DNA of 64,000 bases from Luteibaculum sp964627445 (lineage in GTDB: Bacteria > Bacteroidota > Bacteroidia > Flavobacteriales_D > Luteibaculaceae), in NCBI GenBank assembly GCA_964627445.1, contig CAZVJF010000005.1, positions 1 through 64,000 on the forward strand, in the 5' to 3' direction. Positions 1 to 7,907 of the stretch are shown piece after piece; the stretch's first letter is position 1; each line of letters begins with the position of its first letter. Below the pieces are notes generated by a model. The model did not search any database, was not told where the DNA came from, and saw nothing but the letters and a program-made list of their open reading frames with translations. Both the position numbers and the translations under genes were made by a program.

Positions 1-39
1 TAACTCCATTGGATGCTTTATAGTAACTTCGGTAAACAT
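1..39. repeat. Partial copy of the island's second palindromic element
   Basis: The first 32 bases match positions 3241-3272 at about 25 of 32 positions, including the shared core AGTAACTTCGG. At 3251-3278 this sequence forms a composite hairpin; here the outer arms have decayed. It marks the left side of the AbiH-ATPase module in the same way that copies mark the other island modules. The match was made by eye and is short. Confidence 0.35.
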
Positions 40-75
40 ACGAGCCAAACCGTTGTGCACCATTTAAAAAGTAAA

Positions 76-951
76 ATGAAAAGACTCTACATAATCGGAA
101 ATGGCTTTGATGTTCATCACCAAATCAAATCAAAATATTCTGACTTCAAGAATTATGTGGAAGAACAGGACAACGATTTGTATGAACTGTTGGAGAAGTA
201 TTTTAATACTGATGAATTGTGGTCTGACTTTGAAGAAACATTAGCATACATAGATACTGACACCATAACTGACGATGCTTCAAACTTCTTAGTGTCTTAT
301 GGTGCAGACGATTGGAGTGACGCTTATCACCATGATTATCAATATGAAATAGAGCAAGCACTTGACTTAGTGACTGTTAAATTAAGGACACATTTTACAA
401 ATTGGATTTTACAGCTCGAGATACCTAATTCACATCAGGCAAACATTGATGTTAACGCAATCTTCCTGAATTTCAATTATACGAATACCCTTGAGCAGGT
501 ATACGAGATTCCACAGGATAGAATAATTTACATTCATAATAAAGCAGTCGACACAGATTCAATTCTAATTCTTGGACATAGCAGGGAATTTGAAGAGAAC
601 GATTCTTTTTCTAAAGAAGATGATGAAGATACAGACCCTAGAGTAGCACAAGGAAATGATTTACTTGACGACTATTTCAAACAGACATACAAAGACACGG
701 ATACTATTATTCAAGAAAATAGCTCGTTCTTCAACAATTTAGGAGAAATAGAAGAAGTTTATATTCTTGGTCATTCAATATCCCCAGTTGACATAAAATA
801 TTTTCAAATAATAAAAGGCAAAGTAGCTGAGAATGCACAATGGACCATGAGTTACTATAGCGAGAATGAGAAGAATAAAAAAGAAATAATTGCATCAGGA
901 CTAGGCATCAAATCATCTAACTTTATTTTGAAAACAATAAGCGAATTATAA
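76..951 (+). CDS. AbiH-family abortive infection protein
   Basis: This 291-residue protein resembles the AbiH family, first described in lactococcal phage resistance. The start at 76 is chosen because the family's N-terminal signature (MKRLYIIGNGFD, with GNGFD at residues 8-12) begins there; the upstream in-frame ATG at 13 would only add non-conserved residues inside a repeat. Further visible motifs are FNYTNTLE in the middle, then IYIHN, and a late ILGHS. That order recalls SIR2-like NAD hydrolases, which is my inference, not an established activity. There is no signal peptide or membrane segment, so it is probably cytoplasmic. The ATPase gene starts 14 bp downstream on the same strand, so the two probably form an operon. 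The gene is AT-rich compared with the core genes to the right. Confidence 0.8.
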   Translation: MKRLYIIGNGFDVHHQIKSKYSDFKNYVEEQDNDLYELLEKYFNTDELWSDFEETLAYIDTDTITDDASNFLVSYGADDWSDAYHHDYQYEIEQALDLVTVKLRTHFTNWILQLEIPNSHQANIDVNAIFLNFNYTNTLEQVYEIPQDRIIYIHNKAVDTDSILILGHSREFEENDSFSKEDDEDTDPRVAQGNDLLDDYFKQTYKDTDTIIQENSSFFNNLGEIEEVYILGHSISPVDIKYFQIIKGKVAENAQWTMSYYSENEKNKKEIIASGLGIKSSNFILKTISEL

Positions 952-965
952 AAGCTATCAACCAA

Positions 966-3017
966 ATGAAATACACTCCTACTTCAAATATTGCGAATAA
1001 GGTAAGAAACACCCGACTACCAAGGACAAAACCACTTATGCCTTTGTTTGAAGTTATTAGTAACTCTATTCACTCAATTGAAGATGCTAAAAAGTCGGAA
1101 CTCATAAAGAATGGCGAAGGGCAGATTGTGATAGACTGTATAAGAAATGGTTCTCAAGAAACATTAGCCGAATTAAAAGATGTTGACATATATCCTATAC
1201 ACTCATTCAGGGTTACTGATAACGGAATCGGCCTCAATGATGAGAACTTAAAAGCTTTTATTGAAGCTGATACTGACCATAAAATTGAAATTGGTGGTAA
1301 AGGTGTTGGAAGATTTGTGTGCTTAAAAGCTTTCAAAGAATTGAACATTACGAGCTATTTTACACGGAAATCAGAAATAAAATCGATTCAGTTTGACTTT
1401 AAATCAACAAAAATTGGTTTTCATGACTTTAAAACGCCCAATGTAAATGGCCATAAACCAGGCACAAGAATTCTCCTAAACACTCTAAGAGAAGAATATC
1501 AGAAAAATCTGCCGAAGGACTTAGCTTCAGTTGCTAGGGAAATTGTAGCTCATTTTCAATTATTCTTCATTACAAACTCAATGCCTACAATTATTCTGAG
1601 AAATCAAAACAATACTGAAATCAACTTGAGCAATTTGTTTAAAATAGAGTTTCAAGCAGGTGTAAAATCAAAAGAATTTGAAATTGGATATACCACCTTC
1701 GAGTTATACTTAACAAAGTCGTTTGAATTTCAAAGCCATAAAATTCACTTCTGTGCCCACAATAGAAGTGTTATTACAGAAGGTCTATACTCCAAGATTG
1801 TGGATTTAGGAAAGAAACCAATCGAAGATGGAGAATACAAGTTCTTTTATCAAGCACATGTAGTAAGTGATATACTAGATGAAAATGTAGATACAGAGCG
1901 AATTGGTTTCAACTTTCCAGATGGAGATAATGAAGATGATGAAGAAGAAAATTCAATAGATATTAATCTTGCCAAAGTAAGAAGAGCAGCCATTAACTGT
2001 ATTGAAGATATCCTCTCAGAGTATTTAAGTGTTATGAGAGAGCAAAAAGTTGAATCTTACAGACCAACTATAAATGAAGAATTTCCACAATACAGGAGTA
2101 CTCTTCATTACAAATCAGAAGAAGTTAAAAAACTCCCTCCAAATTTATCCAGGGAGAATCTAGATATTGAACTTTATAAGATAGAGTCAAAGTGGAGACT
2201 AGAAGTAAAACAAGATAAAATCAAACTTCTTTCTGATGATAAAGACGTTACTACTCATGAAGAATACCGTAAAAAGTACGAATCATTTCTAAACGAGTAT
2301 AATGAAATTGGCAAATCAGACTTAGCGAGATATGTTGTACATAGAAAAACAATTATTGAGCTTCTAGAGAGACTTATAGAAACAGACTCAGAAGGAAAAT
2401 TCGAAAATGAAGATTTAATCCATAGTGTCTTTTTCCCTATTCGCTCAAACTCTGATTCAGTTCCTCACGACAAGCAAAATTTATGGCTCATTGATGAGCG
2501 TTTAACATATCACTCCTTTCTAGCTTCAGACAAAACATTTAAAAGTGTTCCAGAAGTTAGCTCTGATGATACAGACCGAACAGATTTATTAATTTATAAT
2601 GATGCATTTGCGTTTTCTGAGTCAAAGTCTGCCCCTCATAATTCATTCACTATAGTTGAGTTTAAAAAACCTGCAAGAGACGATTACAAAGACTACAATG
2701 ACTCCAAGAACCCAATTGAACAAACTGAAAAATACATTGAGAGCCTACTGAACGGAAAAGTAAAAGGAAGAAATGGACGGACAGTAGAAGTTGATAGAAA
2801 AACACCTTTTTACGTTTATATAATATGTGACGTCACACCTACTTTACAAAGTATATTAGAAAGACGTGAGTTTGACCCCACACCTGATGGCAAAGGATGG
2901 TTTAAAGTGAAGAGTAAATATTATTCAGCATACTTTGAAGTTCTACCATTTGAAAAGGTGCTAGATGACGCAAGAAAAAGAAACAGAATTTTATTTGACA
3001 AACTGAATATTGAATAA
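966..3017 (+). CDS. GHKL-type ATPase with C-terminal PD-(D/E)XK-like domain
   Basis: This 683-residue protein starts with a GHKL (HSP90/gyrase B/histidine kinase) ATP-binding fold. The N-box is EVISNSIHS at residues 29-37, the next box is DNGIGL at 85-90, and the glycine-rich lid is GGKGVGRF at 110-117. The N-box Asn and the DNG Asp are intact, so ATP binding is likely. An acidic stretch lies near residues 320-333. The C-terminal 150 residues contain D540 (TDLLIY), then E565-F-K567 (VEFKK), which is the D...ExK pattern of PD-(D/E)XK nucleases, followed by a predicted mixed alpha/beta region. The combination of an ATPase switch and a nuclease, just behind AbiH, suggests a two-gene anti-phage module. 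I do not recognise it as a named system. The nuclease call is weaker than the ATPase call. Confidence 0.7.
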   Translation: MKYTPTSNIANKVRNTRLPRTKPLMPLFEVISNSIHSIEDAKKSELIKNGEGQIVIDCIRNGSQETLAELKDVDIYPIHSFRVTDNGIGLNDENLKAFIEADTDHKIEIGGKGVGRFVCLKAFKELNITSYFTRKSEIKSIQFDFKSTKIGFHDFKTPNVNGHKPGTRILLNTLREEYQKNLPKDLASVAREIVAHFQLFFITNSMPTIILRNQNNTEINLSNLFKIEFQAGVKSKEFEIGYTTFELYLTKSFEFQSHKIHFCAHNRSVITEGLYSKIVDLGKKPIEDGEYKFFYQAHVVSDILDENVDTERIGFNFPDGDNEDDEEENSIDINLAKVRRAAINCIEDILSEYLSVMREQKVESYRPTINEEFPQYRSTLHYKSEEVKKLPPNLSRENLDIELYKIESKWRLEVKQDKIKLLSDDKDVTTHEEYRKKYESFLNEYNEIGKSDLARYVVHRKTIIELLERLIETDSEGKFENEDLIHSVFFPIRSNSDSVPHDKQNLWLIDERLTYHSFLASDKTFKSVPEVSSDDTDRTDLLIYNDAFAFSESKSAPHNSFTIVEFKKPARDDYKDYNDSKNPIEQTEKYIESLLNGKVKGRNGRTVEVDRKTPFYVYIICDVTPTLQSILERREFDPTPDGKGWFKVKSKYYSAYFEVLPFEKVLDDARKRNRILFDKLNIE

Positions 3018-3028
3018 AATACGTGTGC

Positions 3029-3192
3029 CAACAATGATCTGAGCTAAAATCCAAGCTTTGAACTCATTTTTAACATTTCATAGATAGTACTTTTCTAGGC
3101 ACGTAATTCGGGTCGTACATCATGCCGCTTTGGGCTATGGCAAAAGCCTGTTTCAGGAGCTTGTTGCAGACCGCAATTAAGGCTAGTTTTTT
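3029..3192 (-). pseudogene. IS110-family transposase relic, copy A
   Basis: Read on the minus strand, 3192 to 3070 encodes the end of a transposase: SKKLALIAVCNKLLK, then QAFAIAQSGMMYDPNYV, ending MKC-stop at 3070-3072. The KK-x-A-x-x-A-x-x-NKLL pattern is typical of the C-terminal Transposase_20 domain of the IS110 family. The 41 bp to its left (3029-3069) would be the noncoding IS end. The relic matches 4734-4897 with two mismatches in 164 bp, and both copies begin at the same base, which suggests a true IS terminus. Catalytic regions are gone. Confidence 0.7.
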
Positions 3193-3212
3193 GCTAGCTT
3201 AAGATTTCCAGT

Positions 3213-3278
3213 CGTAGGATTGCAAATCCTGCGAAGCGTATAACCCCACTGGATACTGGGAAGTAACTTCGGGTATCC
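3213..3278. repeat. REP-like palindrome plus second hairpin
   Basis: 3213-3233 is a palindrome of the form CGTAGGATT-TGC... pairing with AATCCTGCG, one of five related palindromes in the window. At 3251-3278 a second hairpin follows: GGATAC pairs with GTATCC, and inside it GAAGT pairs with ACTTC around a single A. Both lie between the IS110 relic and mazE. Such palindromes in Bacteroidota often belong to REP families mobilised by RAYT transposases; no RAYT gene is visible here. Confidence 0.7.
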
Positions 3279-3362
3279 TACAATCCCAGATCGTGGTCTA
3301 AAACGCCCCTTGACCTTCCGAAGCAAATGTATTAACTTTGTAATTACTCAATCGAAATAAAC

Positions 3363-3608
3363 ATGGAGGCACCAATTATTAAAATAGGAAACTCAAAGGG
3401 CCTGCGTTTAAGCAAAACCATTCTTGAGAAATATAATATAAAGGACAAAGTCGAGATTATTCTTGAAAAAGGACGCATCGTTCTAAAACCCATCTCCACC
3501 CCTCGTAAAAACTGGGAGAAGAAATTTAAGCATATGGCGGAAAACGGAGACGATGGGCTTTTAATTAACGATGCCTTTGATGACGATACGCTGGAAGAAT
3601 GGAAGTAA
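3363..3608 (+). CDS. mazE: MazE-like antitoxin (AbrB fold)
   Basis: This 81-residue protein has the swapped-hairpin AbrB/MazE DNA-binding domain in its first 50 residues (IIKIGNSKGLRLSKTILEKY, then KVEIILEKGRIVLKP). The pattern I-x-x-x-GNS-x-G-x-R-L is that of MazE and related antitoxins. The acidic tail (NGDDGLLINDAFDDDTLEEWK) is the part that normally wraps around and blocks MazF. Its last 10 bases overlap the start of mazF, so the two are translationally coupled. By family knowledge the antitoxin and the complex repress their own promoter, which would lie in the repeat-rich gap upstream. Confidence 0.88.
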   Translation: MEAPIIKIGNSKGLRLSKTILEKYNIKDKVEIILEKGRIVLKPISTPRKNWEKKFKHMAENGDDGLLINDAFDDDTLEEWK

Positions 3609-3922
3609 AGCAATACGCCATTGTCTCGGTTAATCTTGATCCAACCCTGGGTAGTGAAATCAAAAAAACGCGCCCTTGTGTTATCATTTCTCCCAACGAA
3701 ATGAATAAATACCTCAAAACTGTGGTTATAGCTCCCATGACTACTAATCTTAAGGATTATCCAACTCGAGTTCAAGTAAACCATAACGGAAAGGAAGGAA
3801 GGATTGCTATAGATCAAATAAGAACAATAGACAGATCCAGAGTTCTTAAAACACTCGGAACCCTGAGTGCTGGCGAGATCTCAACTTGTAAGGATGTCCT
3901 ACGAGAAACCTATGTCGATTAA
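3599..3922 (+). CDS. mazF: MazF-like mRNA interferase toxin
   Basis: This 107-residue protein is of usual MazF/PemK length. Recognisable blocks are the N-terminal YAIVSVNLDPTLGSEIKKTRPCVIIS, in which the loop G-S-E-I-K-K-T-R-P carries the conserved Arg, then VIAPMTTN, and the central GRIAIDQIRTIDRSR with the DQIRTID signature. Such toxins are ribosome-independent endoribonucleases that cut mRNA at short sequences. The gene overlaps mazE by 10 bp. Nothing looks truncated, so the pair is probably functional. The surrounding palindromes and IS relics suggest it was acquired as a unit. Confidence 0.9.
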   Translation: MEVKQYAIVSVNLDPTLGSEIKKTRPCVIISPNEMNKYLKTVVIAPMTTNLKDYPTRVQVNHNGKEGRIAIDQIRTIDRSRVLKTLGTLSAGEISTCKDVLRETYVD

Positions 3923-3965
3923 ACAGAACTATTCGCGACTCAGATTTGAGCTGGGCTCCAAGCTT

Positions 3966-4105
3966 GAAGCTCAATCTTTACTATTTCCCACCTTGCATTT
4001 TACAGGCGTATAATTCGGGGCATGTAGGGGTATAGCCAGGGCGCAGGATTACAAATCCTGCGTAGCGGGAAACCAAGATATTATCGAGTAACGCGAAGCG
4101 ATATC
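3966..4105. repeat. Diverged IS110-tail-like segment with REP palindrome and second hairpin
   Basis: The segment after mazF resembles the other relics in pattern (CAGATTTGAGCTGGGCTCC, then GGCGTATAATTCGGGGC) but has diverged strongly. At 4042-4062 is a perfect palindrome (CGCAGGATT, 3-base loop, AATCCTGCG), followed at 4077-4105 by a second hairpin in which GATAT and CGATATC arms flank AGTAACGCG. This repeats the two-hairpin arrangement of 3213-3278. An open frame across it on the minus strand is taken as repeat-derived and not a gene. I see nothing else definite up to 4371. Confidence 0.5.
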
Positions 4106-4371
4106 CCCCTTGTTCTTCAACAAGAAATTTAACCCCAATTGCTACCTTTTTGAAGGATAATATCAATCAGAGCCCCTCAAAACGCCAAATACAGTCTACT
4201 TTGTGCTACCTTACTGGTTTTTGTGGGGACTCCCGTTGGAGGTAATTAGAAAATCACCATGGAAGCTGAAAAAGGTTACAACAAAAACAAACTCTTTAGA
4301 GAATCAAATTGATATTATTGAAAAGAAAAATTCGTTAACATAATTCATCACAACTGATTTCTCATTAACTA

Positions 4372-4719
4372 ATGAAACACATTATGAAAAATCCCATTAT
4401 TTTTATAATAACTTTTATTTCTATTTTGACATCTTGCACATCAAATAACGACCAAGTAGACAAACAAAACAGTGTAAATCAACTGGAGCAACTTAAAAAC
4501 CTTAAGTATCTAGAAAATTTAAGTGCTTTAGAAAAAATGGACTCACTTACTCTGTTGAAACCATTAGAAAACTTGAAGTATTTAGAGTCATTACAAGAGC
4601 TTGAAAAGCTTAACAATCTTAACGACTTAAAGGCACTTGAATCACTCAAGTCATTAGAGTCTTTAGAGTCTTTAAAATCATTAGAAAAGCCCAATCAACT
4701 TTCAATTGATGCTAAATAA
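4372..4719 (+). CDS. Small lipoprotein made of L-x-x triplet repeats
   Basis: This 115-residue protein has a lipoprotein signal: a hydrophobic stretch at residues 8-19 and a lipobox LTSC with Cys22. An Asn/Asp-rich linker follows. From residue 38 to 106 every third residue is Leu (Met once, at 56), giving 23 triplets without a break. The filler positions are mostly Glu, Lys, Asn and Ser. A strict period of three does not fit a heptad coiled coil (3.5) or a normal amphipathic helix (3.6). It is not a standard leucine-rich repeat either. I do not recognise a family. It would sit in the inner or outer membrane facing the periplasm or exterior. The start could also be the ATG at 4384. Confidence 0.7.
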   Translation: MKHIMKNPIIFIITFISILTSCTSNNDQVDKQNSVNQLEQLKNLKYLENLSALEKMDSLTLLKPLENLKYLESLQELEKLNNLNDLKALESLKSLESLESLKSLEKPNQLSIDAK

Positions 4720-4733
4720 TAAATAACTAGTGG

Positions 4734-4937
4734 CAACAATGATCTGAGCTGAAATCCAAGCTTTGAACTCATTTTTAACATTTCATAGATAGTACTTTTC
4801 TAGGCACGTAATTCGGGTCGTACATCATGCCGCTTTGGGCTATGGCAAAAGCCTGTTTTAGGAGCTTGTTGCAGACCGCAATTAAGGCTAGTTTTTTACT
4901 TTTTCTGGTTGGAGGGCGTTTATGGGTATAGCCGGGG
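4734..4937 (-). pseudogene. IS110-family transposase relic, copy B
   Basis: This copy is identical to copy A over 164 bp (4734-4897) apart from two substitutions, and it extends further into the coding part. The minus-strand frame runs GYTHKRPPTRKSKKLALIAV and on to the same MKC-stop at 4775-4777. The right end joins directly to a REP palindrome at 4938. The upstream part of the transposase, with its DEDD and Ser catalytic regions, is missing. Confidence 0.7.
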
Positions 4938-4958
4938 CGCAGGATTACAAATCCTGCG
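4938..4958. repeat. REP-like palindrome
   Basis: This is a perfect palindrome with 9-base arms CGCAGGATT and AATCCTGCG around ACA. It is preceded by GGGTATAGCC and followed by AAGCGGGAA, as in the copy at 4042. A weaker inverted repeat, GGTTTACCTG with CAGGTAACC, lies just downstream at about 5006-5034, before the phosphatase gene. Confidence 0.7.
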
Positions 4959-5066
4959 AAGCGGGAAATTCCGCGTAGCTGGAGTTTGGAAAGCCTACAC
5001 AGGGTTTACCTGGGCTTTAAATTCAGGTAACCTTAGAATGGGATCCTTGCAGCCCAATTCTTTTTT

Positions 5067-7646
5067 ATGCGTTTTATACTACTTGTATTTTTATTTATCA
5101 GTGCGGTAGGTTACGGGCAACGACAAGAATACGATGCCATAACCTTAAACAAAAAGTGGTACTGCCACGACCAAGGAAAACAAATGAATCCCCAGTATTC
5201 GTGGCAGTTTTTCTTGGGTACGCCCATCCTTTGGGACAAGGAAGACTGGCCGCGATCTAAAGATTTTTTTGGCTTTGGCCACCCCGAGGTAAACTCGTAC
5301 CTAAAGCCGGGGCAAAGCACCTACTACTTTTTTAATAACGATCTATTGATTGGTGGCAGCGGCCTCACCGAAATCGACAGCATTTTTTTACATATCAAGT
5401 ATAGCGATGGGTTTATTGCCTACATAAAAGGTGTGGAAGTGGCTCGGGATAACGTACCTGGAATTCCGGGAGCACCGGTTCCCAACAGCACGCTGGCGAG
5501 CTCTAAAAAAATAGTGGATGAATACAAAACCTTCGACATCTCTTTTATGAAAGAGCGCCTTGAGGCTGGTGAGCATGTAATGGGTGTGGAAATACACCAA
5601 GATGATCCTGCAGATACCGTTATGTTTTTCCAAGCTGTGGTAACGTACACATTAAAAGAAACCGATCCGCTCTTTCCCTCTGTGGTACGCCATCCGTATT
5701 TGCAAATGGGTACACCTACCAGTACCATCATCCGCATCGATACCGACCTGCCCACGCCCACGGAAATAGCTTACGGAACCGACCCCAACAATTTGAACAT
5801 GACCTATGTGGACACTGCAAAAACCAAAGAACACATAGTGCCGCTGACAGATTTGGAGCCATACACCCAATATTACTACAGCATAGAAGGGATAGATGGG
5901 TATCGAAACCAAATGGACCTGCAGTTTTTTCGCACTTCACCAATACCCGGAGACATAAAGCCAACTCGAATCTGGGTAACCGGAGACATGGGGTACGAAT
6001 CGTACAACCAAACATCGGTTTACAACAAATACCTTCAGGAAAACCAAGGAAAAGAAACCAACTTATGGCTGTGGTTGGGAGACAATGCCTACGATGTAGG
6101 TGCCCAGTTTGAGTACCAGAAAAATGTGTTTGATGTGTACACCGACATCTTGCGAAACCACATGATTTGGCCATCGGCTGGAAACCACGACATGTCTTCC
6201 TGCAACGCATTAACCCAAGAGGGGCCGTACTTTGATATGTTTACCCTCCCCACCCATGGCGAAGCGGGTGGTGTTCCATCAGGCTCCGAGGCTTACTTCT
6301 CGTACGACTACGCCAACATCCACTTCATTGTCTTAGAATCGAGCCAAAACAACAAGTTTCCCAATGGCCCCATGCTGCAGTGGCTCATGGAGGACCTAAA
6401 ACAAAACGAGCAGCAGTGGACCATTGCCTACTGGCATCATCCTCCCTACACCAAAGGCTCTCACGACTCGGATGAAAGTGGCGGACTCATAGACATGCGA
6501 GAACAGGTGTTGCCCTTGCTAGAAAAACACGGGGTAGACCTAGTGCTTTCTGGGCACAGCCACTGCTACGAGCGCAGCTACTTGCTAGATAGCCACTACG
6601 GCAAAAGCGATAGTTTTGACCCTGAGCAGCACCTTCCGGCTGGATACACCACCGGTGACCCGTCTGTAGACAGTGCCTTTAGCTATCCTACCCAACCTTA
6701 CTCCCACTCGGGTACGGTGTATGCTGTGGTAGGATGTAGCGGCAACCTGGCAGAGGACGAAGACTTAGACCACCCGGTACACTACAAAGCCCACGGAGTT
6801 GGCGGATCGATGATTTTGGAAATACATGGAGATACACTGAATGCCGAATTTATTGGCACGGTAAACTTCCCGTTGGCAGAAGATGTAAAGGACCAGTTTA
6901 CCATTGTGAAAAACAAAGCAGTCCCCTGCCAATTTAACAACGAATTTAACCTGCCTGATACGCTACGTGTGTGTGAAGCCTCTCCAGAGACGCTACAGGT
7001 GGCAGACCGCTACATGGCATACGACTGGGGCAACGGAGACACCGAAGCGAGTACCGTAGTTTCGGAGCCGGGTGTTTACCAGGTAGCTATTGCAAAATCT
7101 AAAAACTGCGTTTACACCAAAGAGATTGTTGCCGTAGAAAAAGTACAGGCTGGATTTACCTTTGATAACGACTCCACCCCGGTAAACACTCCCATTCAAT
7201 TCCAAAACACCAGCTACAATGCCCTAAATTACCACTGGAGCTTTGGCGATGGCAATCACAGTACCGAAGAATCCCCAGTACACCAGTACAATACGCAAGG
7301 CAACTACCACATTACGCTAATTTCTGAGCATGAAGCGTGCAGTGACTTGGCCACAGACAGCATTATGGTAGATAAAACCACCGGAGTACATGAAAGCGCG
7401 TTGGATAAAGAATGGCTTTACGTAACCCCAAATCCGGCCACAACCCATTTTAAAATCCGTGTAAAAAAAGCAGGGAAACACCGCGTTACCATAACCACGC
7501 TGGGCACAAAAACCATCTACCAAGGCGAAGTAGAGGCCAACACAGCGGTCACCATTCCCATTAAAAACTGGGCTACGGGCCAGTATATTTTAACCGTTCG
7601 TGGTGCGGATAACACAGCCCTGGTAAAAACGCTTATCGTTAAGTAA
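5067..7646 (+). CDS. Secreted purple-acid-phosphatase-like metallophosphoesterase, PKD and T9SS tail
   Basis: This 859-residue protein has a Sec signal peptide (residues 1-17). A fibronectin-like purple acid phosphatase N-domain follows (about 200-290). The calcineurin-type phosphoesterase core carries the family's five metal blocks in order: GDMG, LGDNAYD, GNHD, YWHHPPY and SGHSHCYER. These ligate a two-metal centre for phosphomonoester hydrolysis. A PKD domain (WSFGDGNHSTEESPVHQY) lies near residue 710. The last 80 residues form a type A T9SS sorting domain (VTPNPATTHFKI ... GQYILTV). It should be exported to the cell surface or medium, probably to scavenge phosphate. A strong terminator follows at 7687. 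The start has no Shine-Dalgarno site, as is usual in this phylum. Confidence 0.88.
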   Translation: MRFILLVFLFISAVGYGQRQEYDAITLNKKWYCHDQGKQMNPQYSWQFFLGTPILWDKEDWPRSKDFFGFGHPEVNSYLKPGQSTYYFFNNDLLIGGSGLTEIDSIFLHIKYSDGFIAYIKGVEVARDNVPGIPGAPVPNSTLASSKKIVDEYKTFDISFMKERLEAGEHVMGVEIHQDDPADTVMFFQAVVTYTLKETDPLFPSVVRHPYLQMGTPTSTIIRIDTDLPTPTEIAYGTDPNNLNMTYVDTAKTKEHIVPLTDLEPYTQYYYSIEGIDGYRNQMDLQFFRTSPIPGDIKPTRIWVTGDMGYESYNQTSVYNKYLQENQGKETNLWLWLGDNAYDVGAQFEYQKNVFDVYTDILRNHMIWPSAGNHDMSSCNALTQEGPYFDMFTLPTHGEAGGVPSGSEAYFSYDYANIHFIVLESSQNNKFPNGPMLQWLMEDLKQNEQQWTIAYWHHPPYTKGSHDSDESGGLIDMREQVLPLLEKHGVDLVLSGHSHCYERSYLLDSHYGKSDSFDPEQHLPAGYTTGDPSVDSAFSYPTQPYSHSGTVYAVVGCSGNLAEDEDLDHPVHYKAHGVGGSMILEIHGDTLNAEFIGTVNFPLAEDVKDQFTIVKNKAVPCQFNNEFNLPDTLRVCEASPETLQVADRYMAYDWGNGDTEASTVVSEPGVYQVAIAKSKNCVYTKEIVAVEKVQAGFTFDNDSTPVNTPIQFQNTSYNALNYHWSFGDGNHSTEESPVHQYNTQGNYHITLISEHEACSDLATDSIMVDKTTGVHESALDKEWLYVTPNPATTHFKIRVKKAGKHRVTITTLGTKTIYQGEVEANTAVTIPIKNWATGQYILTVRGADNTALVKTLIVK

Positions 7647-7686
7647 CTCAGGTTTCGGACCCCGCCCCATTTGGGTAGGAAATAAA

Positions 7687-7724
7687 AGCAGCAGAGTGAA
7701 ACAAGAAAGTTTCACCCTGCTGCT
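7687..7724 (+). terminator. Long hairpin terminator after the phosphatase gene
   Basis: A 16-bp stem with one mismatch (AGCAGCAGAGTGAAAC against GTTTCACCCTGCTGCT) encloses the loop AAGAAA. A second 7-bp inverted repeat, TTGGACC with GGTCCAA, follows at 7724-7745. No long U-tract is present, so it may work as a processing or intrinsic stop of moderate strength. Confidence 0.6.
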
Positions 7725-7907
7725 TGGACCCTAGGCAAGGTCCAAATTCAGTCCTTCAAAACGTTGCAACAACTGTTGTGAGCAGGTTTCAGGGCAGCCA
7801 AATGGTTTTTATAGCTATTTTGCCCGCGATTCCTGGGTACTACTTCAAATCTATCCACCCCGGGGATAGTAAATTATAACTCGTATACCCAGCAGTATTA
7901 GCTAGAA

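Noticed and set aside
3981..4166. 61-codon ORF on the minus strand
   Set aside because: It runs through the REP palindrome and diverged IS tail, so it is repeat sequence and not a gene.
1..5060. Integron cassette array (attC-like sites between modules)
   Set aside because: The repeats code for an IS110 transposase tail on the minus strand and their palindromes lack the paired GTTRRRY/RYYYAAC cores; no integron integrase is seen.
4909..5109. 66-codon ORF on the plus strand before the phosphatase
   Set aside because: It covers the IS relic and palindrome and overlaps the signal peptide of the real gene in another frame.
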